Shown: one piece after another, positions 1 to 6,365 of the stretch
Numbering within the stretch: the first letter of the stretch is position 1
Layout: the number at the start of each line of letters is the position of its first letter
Origin: Fimenecus sp964614605
GTDB taxonomy: Bacteria; Bacillota; Clostridia; Oscillospirales; Acutalibacteraceae
NCBI GenBank assembly: GCA_964614605.1
Contig: CAZTLU010000004.1
Coordinates: 1-39,556 of the forward strand
Direction: 5' to 3'
Length of the DNA stretch: 39,556 bases
Notes under the pieces: model-generated
The model's input: the letters and a program-made list of their open reading frames with translations, nothing else
What the model was told of the DNA's origin: nothing
The model's database searches: none
Program-made: the position numbers and the translations under genes

Positions 1-186
1 CACCGCCAAAAGCAAAACAAGAATAATCGCAATAATCATTATGATTATTGATTTTCTGTTGAGTTTTTTCTTGTCAGCAGGCACCGTAGCCTTGACAGGC
101 TCGGTTGTCCGTTCCATACAGTACGGGCAGAAATTCAACTCCTCGGGCAAATCCTTACCACAATGAGAACATTTTTTCACACTCAT
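1..186 (-). CDS. Zinc-ribbon membrane protein, N-terminal part
   Basis: The gene runs off the left edge of the window, so only the first 62 codons are visible. They encode an N-terminal zinc ribbon with two CxxC knuckles (CSHC near residue 6, CPYC near residue 21), a basic linker, and the beginning of a hydrophobic segment rich in Ile and Leu that is probably a transmembrane helix. A cytoplasmic zinc ribbon followed by one membrane helix is common in Clostridia proteins of unknown role. I chose the ATG at 186 because GGTG lies six bases upstream; an in-frame ATG two codons earlier (192) has a poorer site. Function cannot be assigned from this fragment. Confidence 0.75.
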   Translation of the reverse strand, partial: MSVKKCSHCGKDLPEELNFCPYCMERTTEPVKATVPADKKKLNRKSIIIMIIAIILVLLLAV

Positions 187-231
187 TTTCATCACCGAGA
201 ATATTATAAATGCATATTGTCGAAAATGCAA

Positions 232-257
232 GAAAGACCTTGAAAACAAGGTCTTTC
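232..257 (-). terminator. Hairpin downstream of the small membrane protein
   Basis: A perfect 11-bp stem (232-242 with 247-257) closes a 4-base loop just past the stop of the 71-aa gene on the minus strand. The T-tract after it is interrupted, so termination is likely but not strong. Confidence 0.55.
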
Positions 258-263
258 AAAAGG

Positions 264-479
264 TTATTGATTATTTTTTAAATTGTTATCATTGCTATCA
301 TCGTTTTGAGTATTACTGTTTTTATTATTACTAAAAACTTTTGTAAAAACATCAATAGCCGTACTTACAAATGCAAATATAACAAATAATACAAGAAAAC
401 TTATATTAAATCCAGAAAAGATAAAAATTCCTATTGAAATTATCATTCCAAGTAAACAAATTTTTGTCATTATATTCAT
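264..479 (-). CDS. Small membrane protein, 71 aa
   Basis: Unrecognised small protein. Residues about 5-45 are strongly hydrophobic and could form one long or two short transmembrane helices. The C-terminal 25 residues are very Asn/Asp/Lys rich and probably disordered. AAAGGTGAT lies a few bases upstream of the ATG at 479, which supports this start; a second ATG three codons in is less well placed. It lies 47 bases downstream of the large surface protein gene on the same strand and may be co-transcribed with it. No functional motif is visible. Confidence 0.6.
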   Translation of the reverse strand: MNIMTKICLLGMIISIGIFIFSGFNISFLVLFVIFAFVSTAIDVFTKVFSNNKNSNTQNDDSNDNNLKNNQ

Positions 480-526
480 TCTTAATCACCTTTAATATTG
501 GATAAAACATATACAAAATATAAGAA

Positions 527-2206
527 TTAGTCTTCTTCACCGCAAATACTACATTTATATCCGATTACTATGGTTTCATCATATGCTTCTCTATCGACAA
601 CCCATTCTTGTATCGTATAGTATTCATAGTCGTTAACTTTTGTATATTGCTCACGGAATATTGCAATTCCATCTCCTTGATAACTTGGTTTGTGTGCATT
701 ATCAAAATGGTTATAATAGCTATCCAAATTATCAAATTTTTCATAACACACAGCACATTTATATTTTGTGACTTTTTGTGATTTTGAAACATCTTCGTAA
801 TGCCCTGTCGCATCGTGATGAACTGTTTTAGTTACTTCTTCCCAATGGTGTCCATACGCACAAGGGTCACTTACTGTACTGCCGCCTGAGTTTGTACTGC
901 CGCCTGAATTTGCACTACTACCTGAGTTTGTGCTACTGCCTGAGTTTGCACTGCCGCCTGAGTTTGCACTGCCGCCTGAATTTGCACTGCCGCCTGAATT
1001 TGCACTGCCGCCTGAATTTGCACTACTACCTGAGTTTGTACTACTGCCTGAGTTCATATTATCAGCGATATTTATACTATCATCCAAATTTGCAAGACTA
1101 TCCGTATTTATGTTGCGATCTACATTTGTAGTACCTTCAGTGTTAAGATCATCATTTGAACTGCCACTTGCATTTTCACCAACATCTTCACTTGTTTCTA
1201 TTCCTGTAAGTTTAATTATACCCGGCTTCATCATTATTGTATATTGTTCATATCCTGTATTTTGCACATTCACAAAATAACTCAAAGGCTTACAATACAC
1301 ATGAAAAATAACACCATATAAGTTGAATTCGGAATCAATTATAGTACCTTTAGCCGCAGTTCTAACTTCTCCATTTTGAATCTCCGTTAAGATTTCACTT
1401 TTGGCAGATTTAGAAAATCCTGGAATATCTTTCATATATTGATAAATAATATCAAATAATATATCAAAACCTATCATGGCCGATTGGTTTTGAATAGTTA
1501 ATTCTTTGCTATCTTGAAATAGACCCTGAATCCATCCATTTGTAAAGTATTTAGCCAAATCACTATTAATAAGATGCTCGTCAAATTCCTCACTACTAGG
1601 CAAAAATTGTTTTATGGATATACCATTTTCCTTTGCGTTTTCAAAATCATCCTCAAATTCATCAATCGCAAGAGAAGGTTCATCTGAAAGTTTCTTCAAA
1701 ACAATTGTTTCTTCATCATCTCTGCTATCATTCGAATATAAAACTGCTTCCACACGGTCCTTTTTAATATTAATAGTAACTTCGCTTGTCAGCGTATCAT
1801 CAATTATAACTCTACCCTTTTCATGTAAAAACTCAACGTTTTCTTCTGCCGCTAACAGATTTTTAATATTTGCTACACATTGGTCATAGCTCATATTTTT
1901 TAATGCAGTTAAATCCTTAGTTGTTTTTAAATATTCTTCAAAATAGGAAGAGAATGGAAGTGTTGAAAAACCATATATTGTGTCTTTCTCGAATATATAA
2001 TAATACCCATCTCTTGACCATACTCCATCAAGATATAAAAACATTTCTTCTTCTGTTTTAAATTTTTTATTCATATTTGATATTGCGGGTATCAATACTG
2101 CAGAAAGTAATATTACAACTGCTAACACTAATGAACAAATGGTGATTATTTTTCGTTTCTTATTTTGGAATAAAAATTCCTTGATTTTTTTCAAAGTGTC
2201 GCCCAT
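527..2206 (-). CDS. Membrane-anchored surface protein with Ser/Gly/Asn repeats and C-terminal zinc-finger-like modules
   Basis: A 559-aa protein. One membrane helix lies at about residues 20-42 after a Lys-rich cytoplasmic start, which suggests a type II anchored extracellular protein. The middle (about 45-340) is a soluble domain I do not recognise. A low-complexity linker follows with about eleven six-residue Ser/Gly/Asn units (residues 384-444). The tail has a C-x2-C-x12-H-x4-H pattern at about 483-505 and a final CSIC near residue 553. Paired CxxC motifs with His-rich VHH and GHYE segments recur in surface proteins of gut Clostridia (recollection, not a search). The start is ATG 2206, with GAAGAGGG seven bases upstream; an ATG seven codons earlier lacks a site. 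Its promoter overlaps an inverted repeat shared with the divergent RHH gene. Function unknown; adhesion or wall sensing is a guess. Confidence 0.75.
   Translation of the reverse strand: MGDTLKKIKEFLFQNKKRKIITICSLVLAVVILLSAVLIPAISNMNKKFKTEEEMFLYLDGVWSRDGYYYIFEKDTIYGFSTLPFSSYFEEYLKTTKDLTALKNMSYDQCVANIKNLLAAEENVEFLHEKGRVIIDDTLTSEVTINIKKDRVEAVLYSNDSRDDEETIVLKKLSDEPSLAIDEFEDDFENAKENGISIKQFLPSSEEFDEHLINSDLAKYFTNGWIQGLFQDSKELTIQNQSAMIGFDILFDIIYQYMKDIPGFSKSAKSEILTEIQNGEVRTAAKGTIIDSEFNLYGVIFHVYCKPLSYFVNVQNTGYEQYTIMMKPGIIKLTGIETSEDVGENASGSSNDDLNTEGTTNVDRNINTDSLANLDDSINIADNMNSGSSTNSGSSANSGGSANSGGSANSGGSANSGGSANSGSSTNSGSSANSGGSTNSGGSTVSDPCAYGHHWEEVTKTVHHDATGHYEDVSKSQKVTKYKCAVCYEKFDNLDSYYNHFDNAHKPSYQGDGIAIFREQYTKVNDYEYYTIQEWVVDREAYDETIVIGYKCSICGEED
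875..1056. repeat. 18-bp in-frame tandem repeat coding a Ser/Gly/Asn linker
   Basis: About ten to eleven imperfect copies of an 18-bp unit encode S-G-G/S-S-A/T-N. Several central copies are nearly identical, so the tract is prone to slippage and copy-number change without a frameshift. Open frames on the opposite strand here are by-products of the repeat. Confidence 0.85.
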
Positions 2207-2237
2207 AAAAAAACCCTCTTCTTTCATTTTTATTTTT

Positions 2238-2266
2238 ATACTAGCATATTAGCCCACATTTTGCAA
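2238..2266 (-). promoter_or_regulatory. Sigma-A-type promoter of the surface protein gene
   Basis: Reading the minus strand, -35 TTGCAA (2261-2266) and -10 TAGTAT (2238-2243) are separated by 17 bases. The -35 box is the left half of a perfect inverted repeat (2261-2283), so a repressor bound there would block the promoter. Confidence 0.5.
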
Positions 2267-2321
2267 GTAATTTTTACTTGCAATTTTACTTGTATAATTT
2301 TATTGCGATTTGCAATAAAAT
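2261..2321. promoter_or_regulatory. Two perfect 10-bp inverted repeats, candidate RHH operators
   Basis: IR1 has arms TTGCAAGTAA (2261-2270) and TTACTTGCAA (2274-2283) around a 3-base spacer. IR2 has arms ATTTTATTGC (2297-2306) and GCAATAAAAT (2312-2321) around 5 bases. Both lie between the surface protein gene and the divergent RHH gene. A TATAAT for the RHH gene at 2293-2298 sits between them. RHH dimers usually bind paired short half-sites, so operator function is a reasonable inference. Confidence 0.5.
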
Positions 2322-2342
2322 TTATAGTGTAGAGGTGATTGA

Positions 2343-2510
2343 ATGTTTGAAATACAAAACCAACAAAAATCAAATAAGACTATTCGTATGCCTGACGACC
2401 TGATTGAAAGATTACAGACTATTGCCGACCAAAACAATATCTCATTCAATCAATTAGTTGTTCAGTGTTGCGAATATGCACTTAATGATATGATGAAGTC
2501 TGATAAATAA
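2343..2510 (+). CDS. Ribbon-helix-helix (Arc/CopG-like) DNA-binding protein, 55 aa
   Basis: A short gene preceded by AGAGGTGAT six bases before the ATG. After a polar N-terminus, a likely beta-strand (KTIRMPDDL, residues 12-20) leads into helix A (IERLQTIADQ) and helix B starting at NISFNQLV, the typical RHH layout. RHH proteins dimerise and place the paired strands in the DNA major groove. There is no adjacent toxin gene, so it is more likely a stand-alone regulator than an antitoxin. It is transcribed divergently from the large surface protein, with two perfect inverted repeats between them, which suggests autoregulation and control of that neighbour. A second locus with the same arrangement lies at 11.1-12.5 kb. 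Confidence 0.8.
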   Translation: MFEIQNQQKSNKTIRMPDDLIERLQTIADQNNISFNQLVVQCCEYALNDMMKSDK

Positions 2511-2518
2511 AACAAACA

Positions 2519-2555
2519 ACCACCCTCAATCATTATAATTGAGAGTGGTCTTTTT
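2519..2555 (+). terminator. Rho-independent terminator after the RHH gene
   Basis: A 12-bp stem with one mismatch (2519-2530 with 2538-2549) and a 7-base loop is followed by CTTTTT. It lies between the convergent RHH and kinase genes. Confidence 0.75.
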
Positions 2556-2586
2556 GTACTATGCTGGTTGCATAGGTTTTGAAATT

Positions 2587-3285
2587 TTATAGGGATTTTT
2601 TTAATTCTTCGGCTGAATTGTAGCGTTTTTTAGGGTCGAGCTGAATACATTTTTCGATTATTTTCGTAAGCTTGCCTTTGTAAAGTTTTTTTGAAGGATG
2701 CTCGCCCGTGAGCATTACATTCATAAGTACACCAACGGCAAAAATGTCGGTACGTTCATCACTTTGGGCAAGTCCCAACTGCTCGGGTGCGGCATAACCT
2801 GCAGTGCCGATAATTTTTGTATCCTTTGACTGTCCGTTTTTGAAAAGTCGGGCGGCATCAAAATCAATAAGCTTTACTGTGCCATTCTCTGTAATCATTA
2901 TATTTTCAGGTTTAATATCGCGGTGGACAATACCATAAGAATGAATTACGGTAAGAGCATCGCACACATCTTTTACAATATGCTTCACGCCCCATTCATC
3001 ATAAAGTCCATCGGCGAGCACATCGGCTATTGTAATACCGCTGATGAATTCTTCAAAAACTGTGATTTGATTTTCGTTTTCAATTACATCAAAAACCGCC
3101 GGAAGATTCGGGAAAGAGATACCACGCAGAATTTTATACACCTCACTGCTACCCTTGAATTTTCGGCATATTATTTCTTTTTTCAGTTCATTATGACGAA
3201 GCAATACTATAGATTTTTCATCTGTATTTTTATAAACTTTTGCTACAGAATACTGCTCTTTTAAAATATCATCTAAAGAAATCAA
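2587..3285 (-). CDS. Hanks-type serine/threonine protein kinase, single domain
   Basis: A 232-aa eukaryotic-like kinase catalytic domain without the transmembrane helix and PASTA repeats of PrkC, so it is probably cytosolic. Visible motifs are the catalytic loop HRDIKPEN (about 121-128), a metal-binding DFD in place of DFG (about 141-143), the activation-segment end APEQ (about 166) and the RTDIF-AVG helix (about 178-185). The glycine-rich ATP loop is degenerate. The start is uncertain: I prefer TTG 3285, eight bases after AAGGGG; the longer frame starts with TTG at 3303, which has a poorly spaced site. The gene is divergent from an XRE-like regulator, which may be a partner or substrate (inference). 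DFD instead of DFG could alter activity. Confidence 0.85.
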   Translation of the reverse strand: MISLDDILKEQYSVAKVYKNTDEKSIVLLRHNELKKEIICRKFKGSSEVYKILRGISFPNLPAVFDVIENENQITVFEEFISGITIADVLADGLYDEWGVKHIVKDVCDALTVIHSYGIVHRDIKPENIMITENGTVKLIDFDAARLFKNGQSKDTKIIGTAGYAAPEQLGLAQSDERTDIFAVGVLMNVMLTGEHPSKKLYKGKLTKIIEKCIQLDPKKRYNSAEELKKSL

Positions 3286-3318
3286 ATCGAAATCCCCTTG
3301 CAAAACCTAATTTAATTT

Positions 3319-3347
3319 ATTATACTATGAAAAAACAGATTTGGAAA
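3319..3347 (-). promoter_or_regulatory. Possible kinase promoter
   Basis: On the minus strand a perfect -10 TATAAT (3319-3324) lies 17 bases downstream of a weak -35 (TTTCCA). It is within the 70-bp divergent gap between the kinase and XRE genes. Confidence 0.4.
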
Positions 3348-3357
3348 GTGAATTTTT

Positions 3358-3780
3358 ATGATTAAAAAACCTACTGACGAAATGATGGACCAGCTGTTAA
3401 AGTCCAACAATATTGAAGAATATATAAAAGAAAACGAAGAACATTTCGTAGATTTGACAATTTCACAGTTTTTAAGCGAATACATAAAAGCGAAAAAGCT
3501 CACAAAATCTCACATAATAAAAGACGCAGAAATCAGCGAGATTTTTGGTTTTCAAGTGCTTTCAGGCACGAGAAATCCGTCCAGAAATACTTTGATTAGC
3601 CTTTGTATTGCTATGAAAATGACCGTTGAGGAAGTACAGACAACATTAAAAATTGCAGAATTTGCACCTCTTTATCCAAAGTTAAAACGTGACAGCATTA
3701 TTATTTTGGGAATTGCAAACGGCAAAGGTGTTTGCGAAATAAATAACGAGTTATATGATAATAATGAGGAGACGCTTTGA
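3358..3780 (+). CDS. XRE-like helix-turn-helix protein, 140 aa
   Basis: The central part, about residues 37-92, resembles an XRE/Cro helix-turn-helix. It has a helix with LTKSHIIKDAEIS, then the recognition segment IFGFQVLSGTRNPSRNTLISLCIAMKM-type pattern, in which 'SGTRNPSRNTLISL' matches the usual RxPS/D-xxTLxxLAxAL signature. The N-terminal 35 residues are acidic and helical. The C-terminal region (100-140) has no recognised domain. GGAAAG upstream of ATG 3358 is a plausible ribosome site. It is divergent from the Ser/Thr kinase, so the pair may be co-regulated or act together. Its target is unknown. Confidence 0.7.
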   Translation: MIKKPTDEMMDQLLKSNNIEEYIKENEEHFVDLTISQFLSEYIKAKKLTKSHIIKDAEISEIFGFQVLSGTRNPSRNTLISLCIAMKMTVEEVQTTLKIAEFAPLYPKLKRDSIIILGIANGKGVCEINNELYDNNEETL

Positions 3781-3783
3781 AAC

Positions 3784-3807
3784 GGCGGGAGCAAGCCCCC
3801 GCCCTAC
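3784..3807. repeat. GTAGGG-family palindromic repeat
   Basis: A GC-rich hairpin (GGCGGG...CCCGCC) followed by CCTAC, immediately after the XRE gene stop. The same word-plus-hairpin unit recurs at 15166, 21957, 26243 and 31030, and in composite form at 10984 and 26708. Confidence 0.75.
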
Positions 3808-3815
3808 CTTATAAC

Positions 3816-3850
3816 AAAAAGTCCCGCCGAATATTCGGCGGGACTTTTTT
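3816..3850. terminator. Bidirectional terminator
   Basis: A perfect 24-bp palindrome (3821-3844) is flanked by five A on the left and six T on the right. It lies between the convergent XRE and ferredoxin genes and can end transcripts from both sides. Confidence 0.85.
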
Positions 3851-3858
3851 CATAATAA

Positions 3859-4029
3859 TTATTCAGCCTGAGGAGCTCCAACAGGACAGCTGTCTGCACA
3901 AGCGCCGCAATCGATACAAGTATCAGCGTCGATTACATAGATGCCGTCACCCTCAGAGATAGCCTCAACGGGGCAATCTGCTGCGCATGCGCCACAAGCG
4001 ATGCACTCATCACTAATTACATATGCCAT
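3859..4029 (-). CDS. 2[4Fe-4S] ferredoxin, 56 aa
   Basis: A clostridial-type low-potential electron carrier. Two C-x2-C-x2-C-x3-CP motifs are visible: CIACGACAADCP at residues 9-20 and CIDCGACADSCP at 38-49. Each supplies three cysteines to one cluster and the fourth to the other. Length and spacing match the classic 55-56 aa ferredoxins that serve hydrogenases, pyruvate:ferredoxin oxidoreductase and other fermentative enzymes. GGGAGGT lies eight bases upstream of the ATG. It has its own promoter (4063-4090) and a strong terminator, so it is monocistronic. Confidence 0.95.
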   Translation of the reverse strand: MAYVISDECIACGACAADCPVEAISEGDGIYVIDADTCIDCGACADSCPVGAPQAE

Positions 4030-4062
4030 GATTTATGTACCTCCCTTTAATGATGTAATTAC

Positions 4063-4090
4063 ATTGTAACACATAAAATTTAAAAATCAA
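4063..4090 (-). promoter_or_regulatory. Ferredoxin promoter
   Basis: On the minus strand -35 TTGATT (4085-4090) and -10 TACAAT (4063-4068) are 16 bases apart, with TG at the extended -10 position. Confidence 0.6.
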
Positions 4091-4098
4091 GTGCTAAA

Positions 4099-4962
4099 TT
4101 ATTCAATTCCCTTTAAAGCTTCAAGTTCTTCCTTTTCAACGCGGATTTTTCCGTCTCTCAAGGTCTTCACCTGATGGCGATGAATAGTGAGCGGTGCCGC
4201 GTCGGGACGGCGGTCAAGACTTACTTTAAGCATACCGGTAATAAGGTTATTGTCAATTACCGTACCCTTACCTTCAGGAGTGTCAACAATTGCGCCAACC
4301 TTGGGGGTAACGCGAAGAAGGTGCTCATAAGTATCCTGCTCATATTTAAGGCAACACATAAGTCTGCCGCAGGTACCGCTGATTTTGGTGGGATTGAGTG
4401 AAAGACCCTGCTCCTTTGCCATTTTGATTGAAACGGGCTGGAAATCGTTTAAAAATGTATTACAGCAGAAGGGTCTGCCACAGATTCCAAATCCGCCAAC
4501 CATACGGGATTCATCACGCACACCAATCTGACGAAGCTCAATTCTTGTTCTGAAAACTGATGCCAAATCCTTAACAAGCTCTCTGAAATCCACTCTGCCG
4601 TCTGCAGTGAAATAGAAAAGGATTTTACTGCGGTCAAAGGTGTATTCAACATCAACAAGGTTCATCTGGAGACCGTGAGCCTGAATTTTTTCTTCACAGA
4701 TTTTGAAAGCCTCTTTTTCTTTGACCTTATTCTCAGCCAAATCCTTGATATCCTTTTCAGTAGCGGCACGGATTACCTTTTTAAGCGGTTTTGTGATATC
4801 GTCTTCGTTAGTGCCGTGATTTGCTTTGGCAACGAGACCGCATTCCATTCCGCGAACGGTTTCAACTATGGCGTAATCACCTTTATTGAATTTCATTCCG
4901 TCAGCGTCAAAATCATAGATTTTTCCGCCTTCTTTAAATCTTATTCCAACAGTTTCTATCAT
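4099..4962 (-). CDS. ricT: RicT/YaaT family protein (PSP1 domain)
   Basis: A 287-aa PSP1-domain protein. The diagnostic cysteines are at about 161, 166 and 167 (CGRPFCC) and 198, 203 and 204 (CGRLMCC). In Bacillus subtilis RicT (YaaT) acts with RicA and RicF; that complex carries Fe-S clusters, modulates RNase Y-dependent mRNA processing, and affects sporulation, competence and biofilm formation. The order darA-holB-ricT matches the B. subtilis yaaQ-holB-yaaT neighbourhood, lacking tmk and yaaR here. It begins 25 bases after holB and is surely in the same operon. No ricA or ricF is in this window. Confidence 0.93.
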   Translation of the reverse strand: MIETVGIRFKEGGKIYDFDADGMKFNKGDYAIVETVRGMECGLVAKANHGTNEDDITKPLKKVIRAATEKDIKDLAENKVKEKEAFKICEEKIQAHGLQMNLVDVEYTFDRSKILFYFTADGRVDFRELVKDLASVFRTRIELRQIGVRDESRMVGGFGICGRPFCCNTFLNDFQPVSIKMAKEQGLSLNPTKISGTCGRLMCCLKYEQDTYEHLLRVTPKVGAIVDTPEGKGTVIDNNLITGMLKVSLDRRPDAAPLTIHRHQVKTLRDGKIRVEKEELEALKGIE

Positions 4963-4987
4963 ATATTTACTCCTAAATTAAGGTTAT

Positions 4988-5857
4988 TTATCTTCCTATA
5001 GCTCGCTTGAATTCATAGCACATACGAATTACAAGCAGATTATTATTACAATTTCGGTCAATCGACTCCACAAGCTCATCGCATACGGCACAAAGCTGTA
5101 TAAGATTTTTAGCCGTTACCGAATTAGCGAGAGTTCTCACCTCTTGTTCAAAGCGGAATTCACGCTCAAATCCGCTCTTTTTCACAAGTGCGTCACGAAA
5201 AACCGCTGAAAGCAATGTAAGCACAGAGCGTGCGAATTGATTGTTCTTTTGAAAAACTGCCGTCTGCTCCATAAGCGCTGACTCATTCACATTGAGAAGT
5301 GCCGATACAAAGCCCTTTACGGCATTTTCTTCTTTTTCGGTGATTTCGCCCTCGTCACTCAAAAGGGAATAAACCTGCACACGCGAAAGCACAGTTTCAA
5401 GCATAGTGCTTTTTGAATTTGTAACGATTATAAAATACACATAAGCTGGCGGCTCTTCAAGAATTTTAAGAATTGCATTCTGCGCCTGCTCGTTCATATT
5501 ATGTGCGTTTTTGAGAATATATATCTTGCGGTCGCTCTCGTTGGGCACAATAAATGCGTCGTCACGGATTTCGCGGACTGCATCAACGGTGAAATTACGG
5601 CTTTTGCCCTTTACACCGTCAGTTTCGGTAATATCGGGATGTCCGTTTTTTTGCGCCTTTAAGCAATCGGAACACGCACCGCAGGGCTTAAAGTCACCAC
5701 GGCAAACAAGACAATTGGCGATAAATCGGGCAAAATCCTCGCCCTCTTTTTCGTTCTGACATTCAACGAGAACACCGTGAGGGAAGTTCCCCTGCGTCAC
5801 CGAATTGCGTACCGACTCATAAAGCTTATTCAGTTTTCCCATAGCCTCGTTTGTCAT
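4988..5857 (-). CDS. holB: DNA polymerase III subunit delta'
   Basis: A 289-aa clamp-loader subunit. The N-terminal AAA+ fold includes a zinc-binding cysteine cluster (C49, C52, C59, C62, C65). The family pattern ILKILEEPP is near residue 128. A canonical Walker A is absent, as expected for delta', which does not hydrolyse ATP. It works with DnaX and HolA to load the sliding clamp. Its start codon overlaps the darA stop by four bases (ATGA), indicating translational coupling. It has about the usual length for Firmicutes, which is shorter than in E. coli. Confidence 0.93.
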   Translation of the reverse strand: MTNEAMGKLNKLYESVRNSVTQGNFPHGVLVECQNEKEGEDFARFIANCLVCRGDFKPCGACSDCLKAQKNGHPDITETDGVKGKSRNFTVDAVREIRDDAFIVPNESDRKIYILKNAHNMNEQAQNAILKILEEPPAYVYFIIVTNSKSTMLETVLSRVQVYSLLSDEGEITEKEENAVKGFVSALLNVNESALMEQTAVFQKNNQFARSVLTLLSAVFRDALVKKSGFEREFRFEQEVRTLANSVTAKNLIQLCAVCDELVESIDRNCNNNLLVIRMCYEFKRAIGR

Positions 5858-6180
5858 ATCTTATAAAACTGCTCAACATCAAGCACAAAGATTGTGGCAC
5901 CGCCGACAGTTACCTCAACGGGCATTGATGAAAGCATTGATTCTCCTATATATGTAGTGTTTACAGGGGTGATTTTTTTACGCTGACTGCTATGCTCGCC
6001 GATGATATTTGTAACATCGTCAACCTTTTTATCATCAACGCCGATAAGAAGAGTTACATTGCCTGTACGCAGAAATCCGCCCGAAGTGGAAAGTCTTGTT
6101 GCGGAGTAACCTTCGTTTGTGAGACCGTTCATTACGGCATTGGCATCGTCACTGTTGATAATTGCAATTACGAGTTTCAT
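5854..6180 (-). CDS. darA: Cyclic-di-AMP receptor, PII-like (DarA/YaaQ)
   Basis: A 108-aa PII-like signalling protein of the DarA/PstA family, which forms trimers and binds cyclic di-AMP; its downstream partners are poorly known. Visible family features are the KLVIAIINSDDA start, the RLSTSGGFLRTGNVTLLIGV core (residues about 29-48), and the C-terminal GGATIFVLDVEQF strand. It leads the holB-ricT operon, as yaaQ does in B. subtilis. AAAGGAGTGA lies just before the ATG. A hairpin-word array (6199-6350) lies directly upstream and could be in its 5' leader. Confidence 0.93.
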   Translation of the reverse strand: MKLVIAIINSDDANAVMNGLTNEGYSATRLSTSGGFLRTGNVTLLIGVDDKKVDDVTNIIGEHSSQRKKITPVNTTYIGESMLSSMPVEVTVGGATIFVLDVEQFYKI

Positions 6181-6198
6181 AAAATCACTCCTTTAAAT

Positions 6199-6350
6199 AT
6201 AAAGCTTTGCTTTATTATGAAGTAAATCCTTGCGGATTTATGAAGTATCTTACGATATGAAGTAGCCTTGCTATGAAGTACGCCTGACGGCGTGTATTTA
6301 GATTTACTTTACTTCATATTGCGTAGCAATACTTCATTTCATTTTATACG
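6199..6350. repeat. Word/mini-hairpin array A (ATGAAGTA word)
   Basis: Four copies of ATGAAGTA (6217, 6240, 6257, 6273) are followed by two inverted copies TACTTCAT (6310, 6330). Each gap holds a small hairpin with a different but complementary stem: AAATCC/GGATTT, ATC/GAT, AGC/GCT, ACGCC/GGCGT and ATTGC/GCAAT, with loops of 3-4 bases. A further hairpin (TAAAGC/GCTTTA) flanks the left end. It lies between the AEC carrier gene and darA, and no protein is encoded there. Compare 19241-19402 and 12588-12789. Confidence 0.85.
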
Positions 6351-6365
6351 GCAAAAACAGTTTCC

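Noticed and set aside
875..1056. CRISPR-like regular repeats
   Set aside because: The units are contiguous 18-mers without spacers, in frame within a long coding region. It is a protein-coding tandem repeat.
930..1280. Plus-strand reading frames over the surface gene repeat
   Set aside because: They are antisense to the long coding gene and built from repeat codons. There is no ribosome site or family.
2343..2510. RHH gene as antitoxin of a toxin-antitoxin pair
   Set aside because: No toxin-sized partner is adjacent on the same strand; the gene is followed by a terminator and a kinase on the opposite strand.
6199..6350. Array A as a CRISPR with very short repeats
   Set aside because: The constant word is 8 bases, the gaps are self-complementary, and the words switch orientation midway; none of this fits CRISPR.
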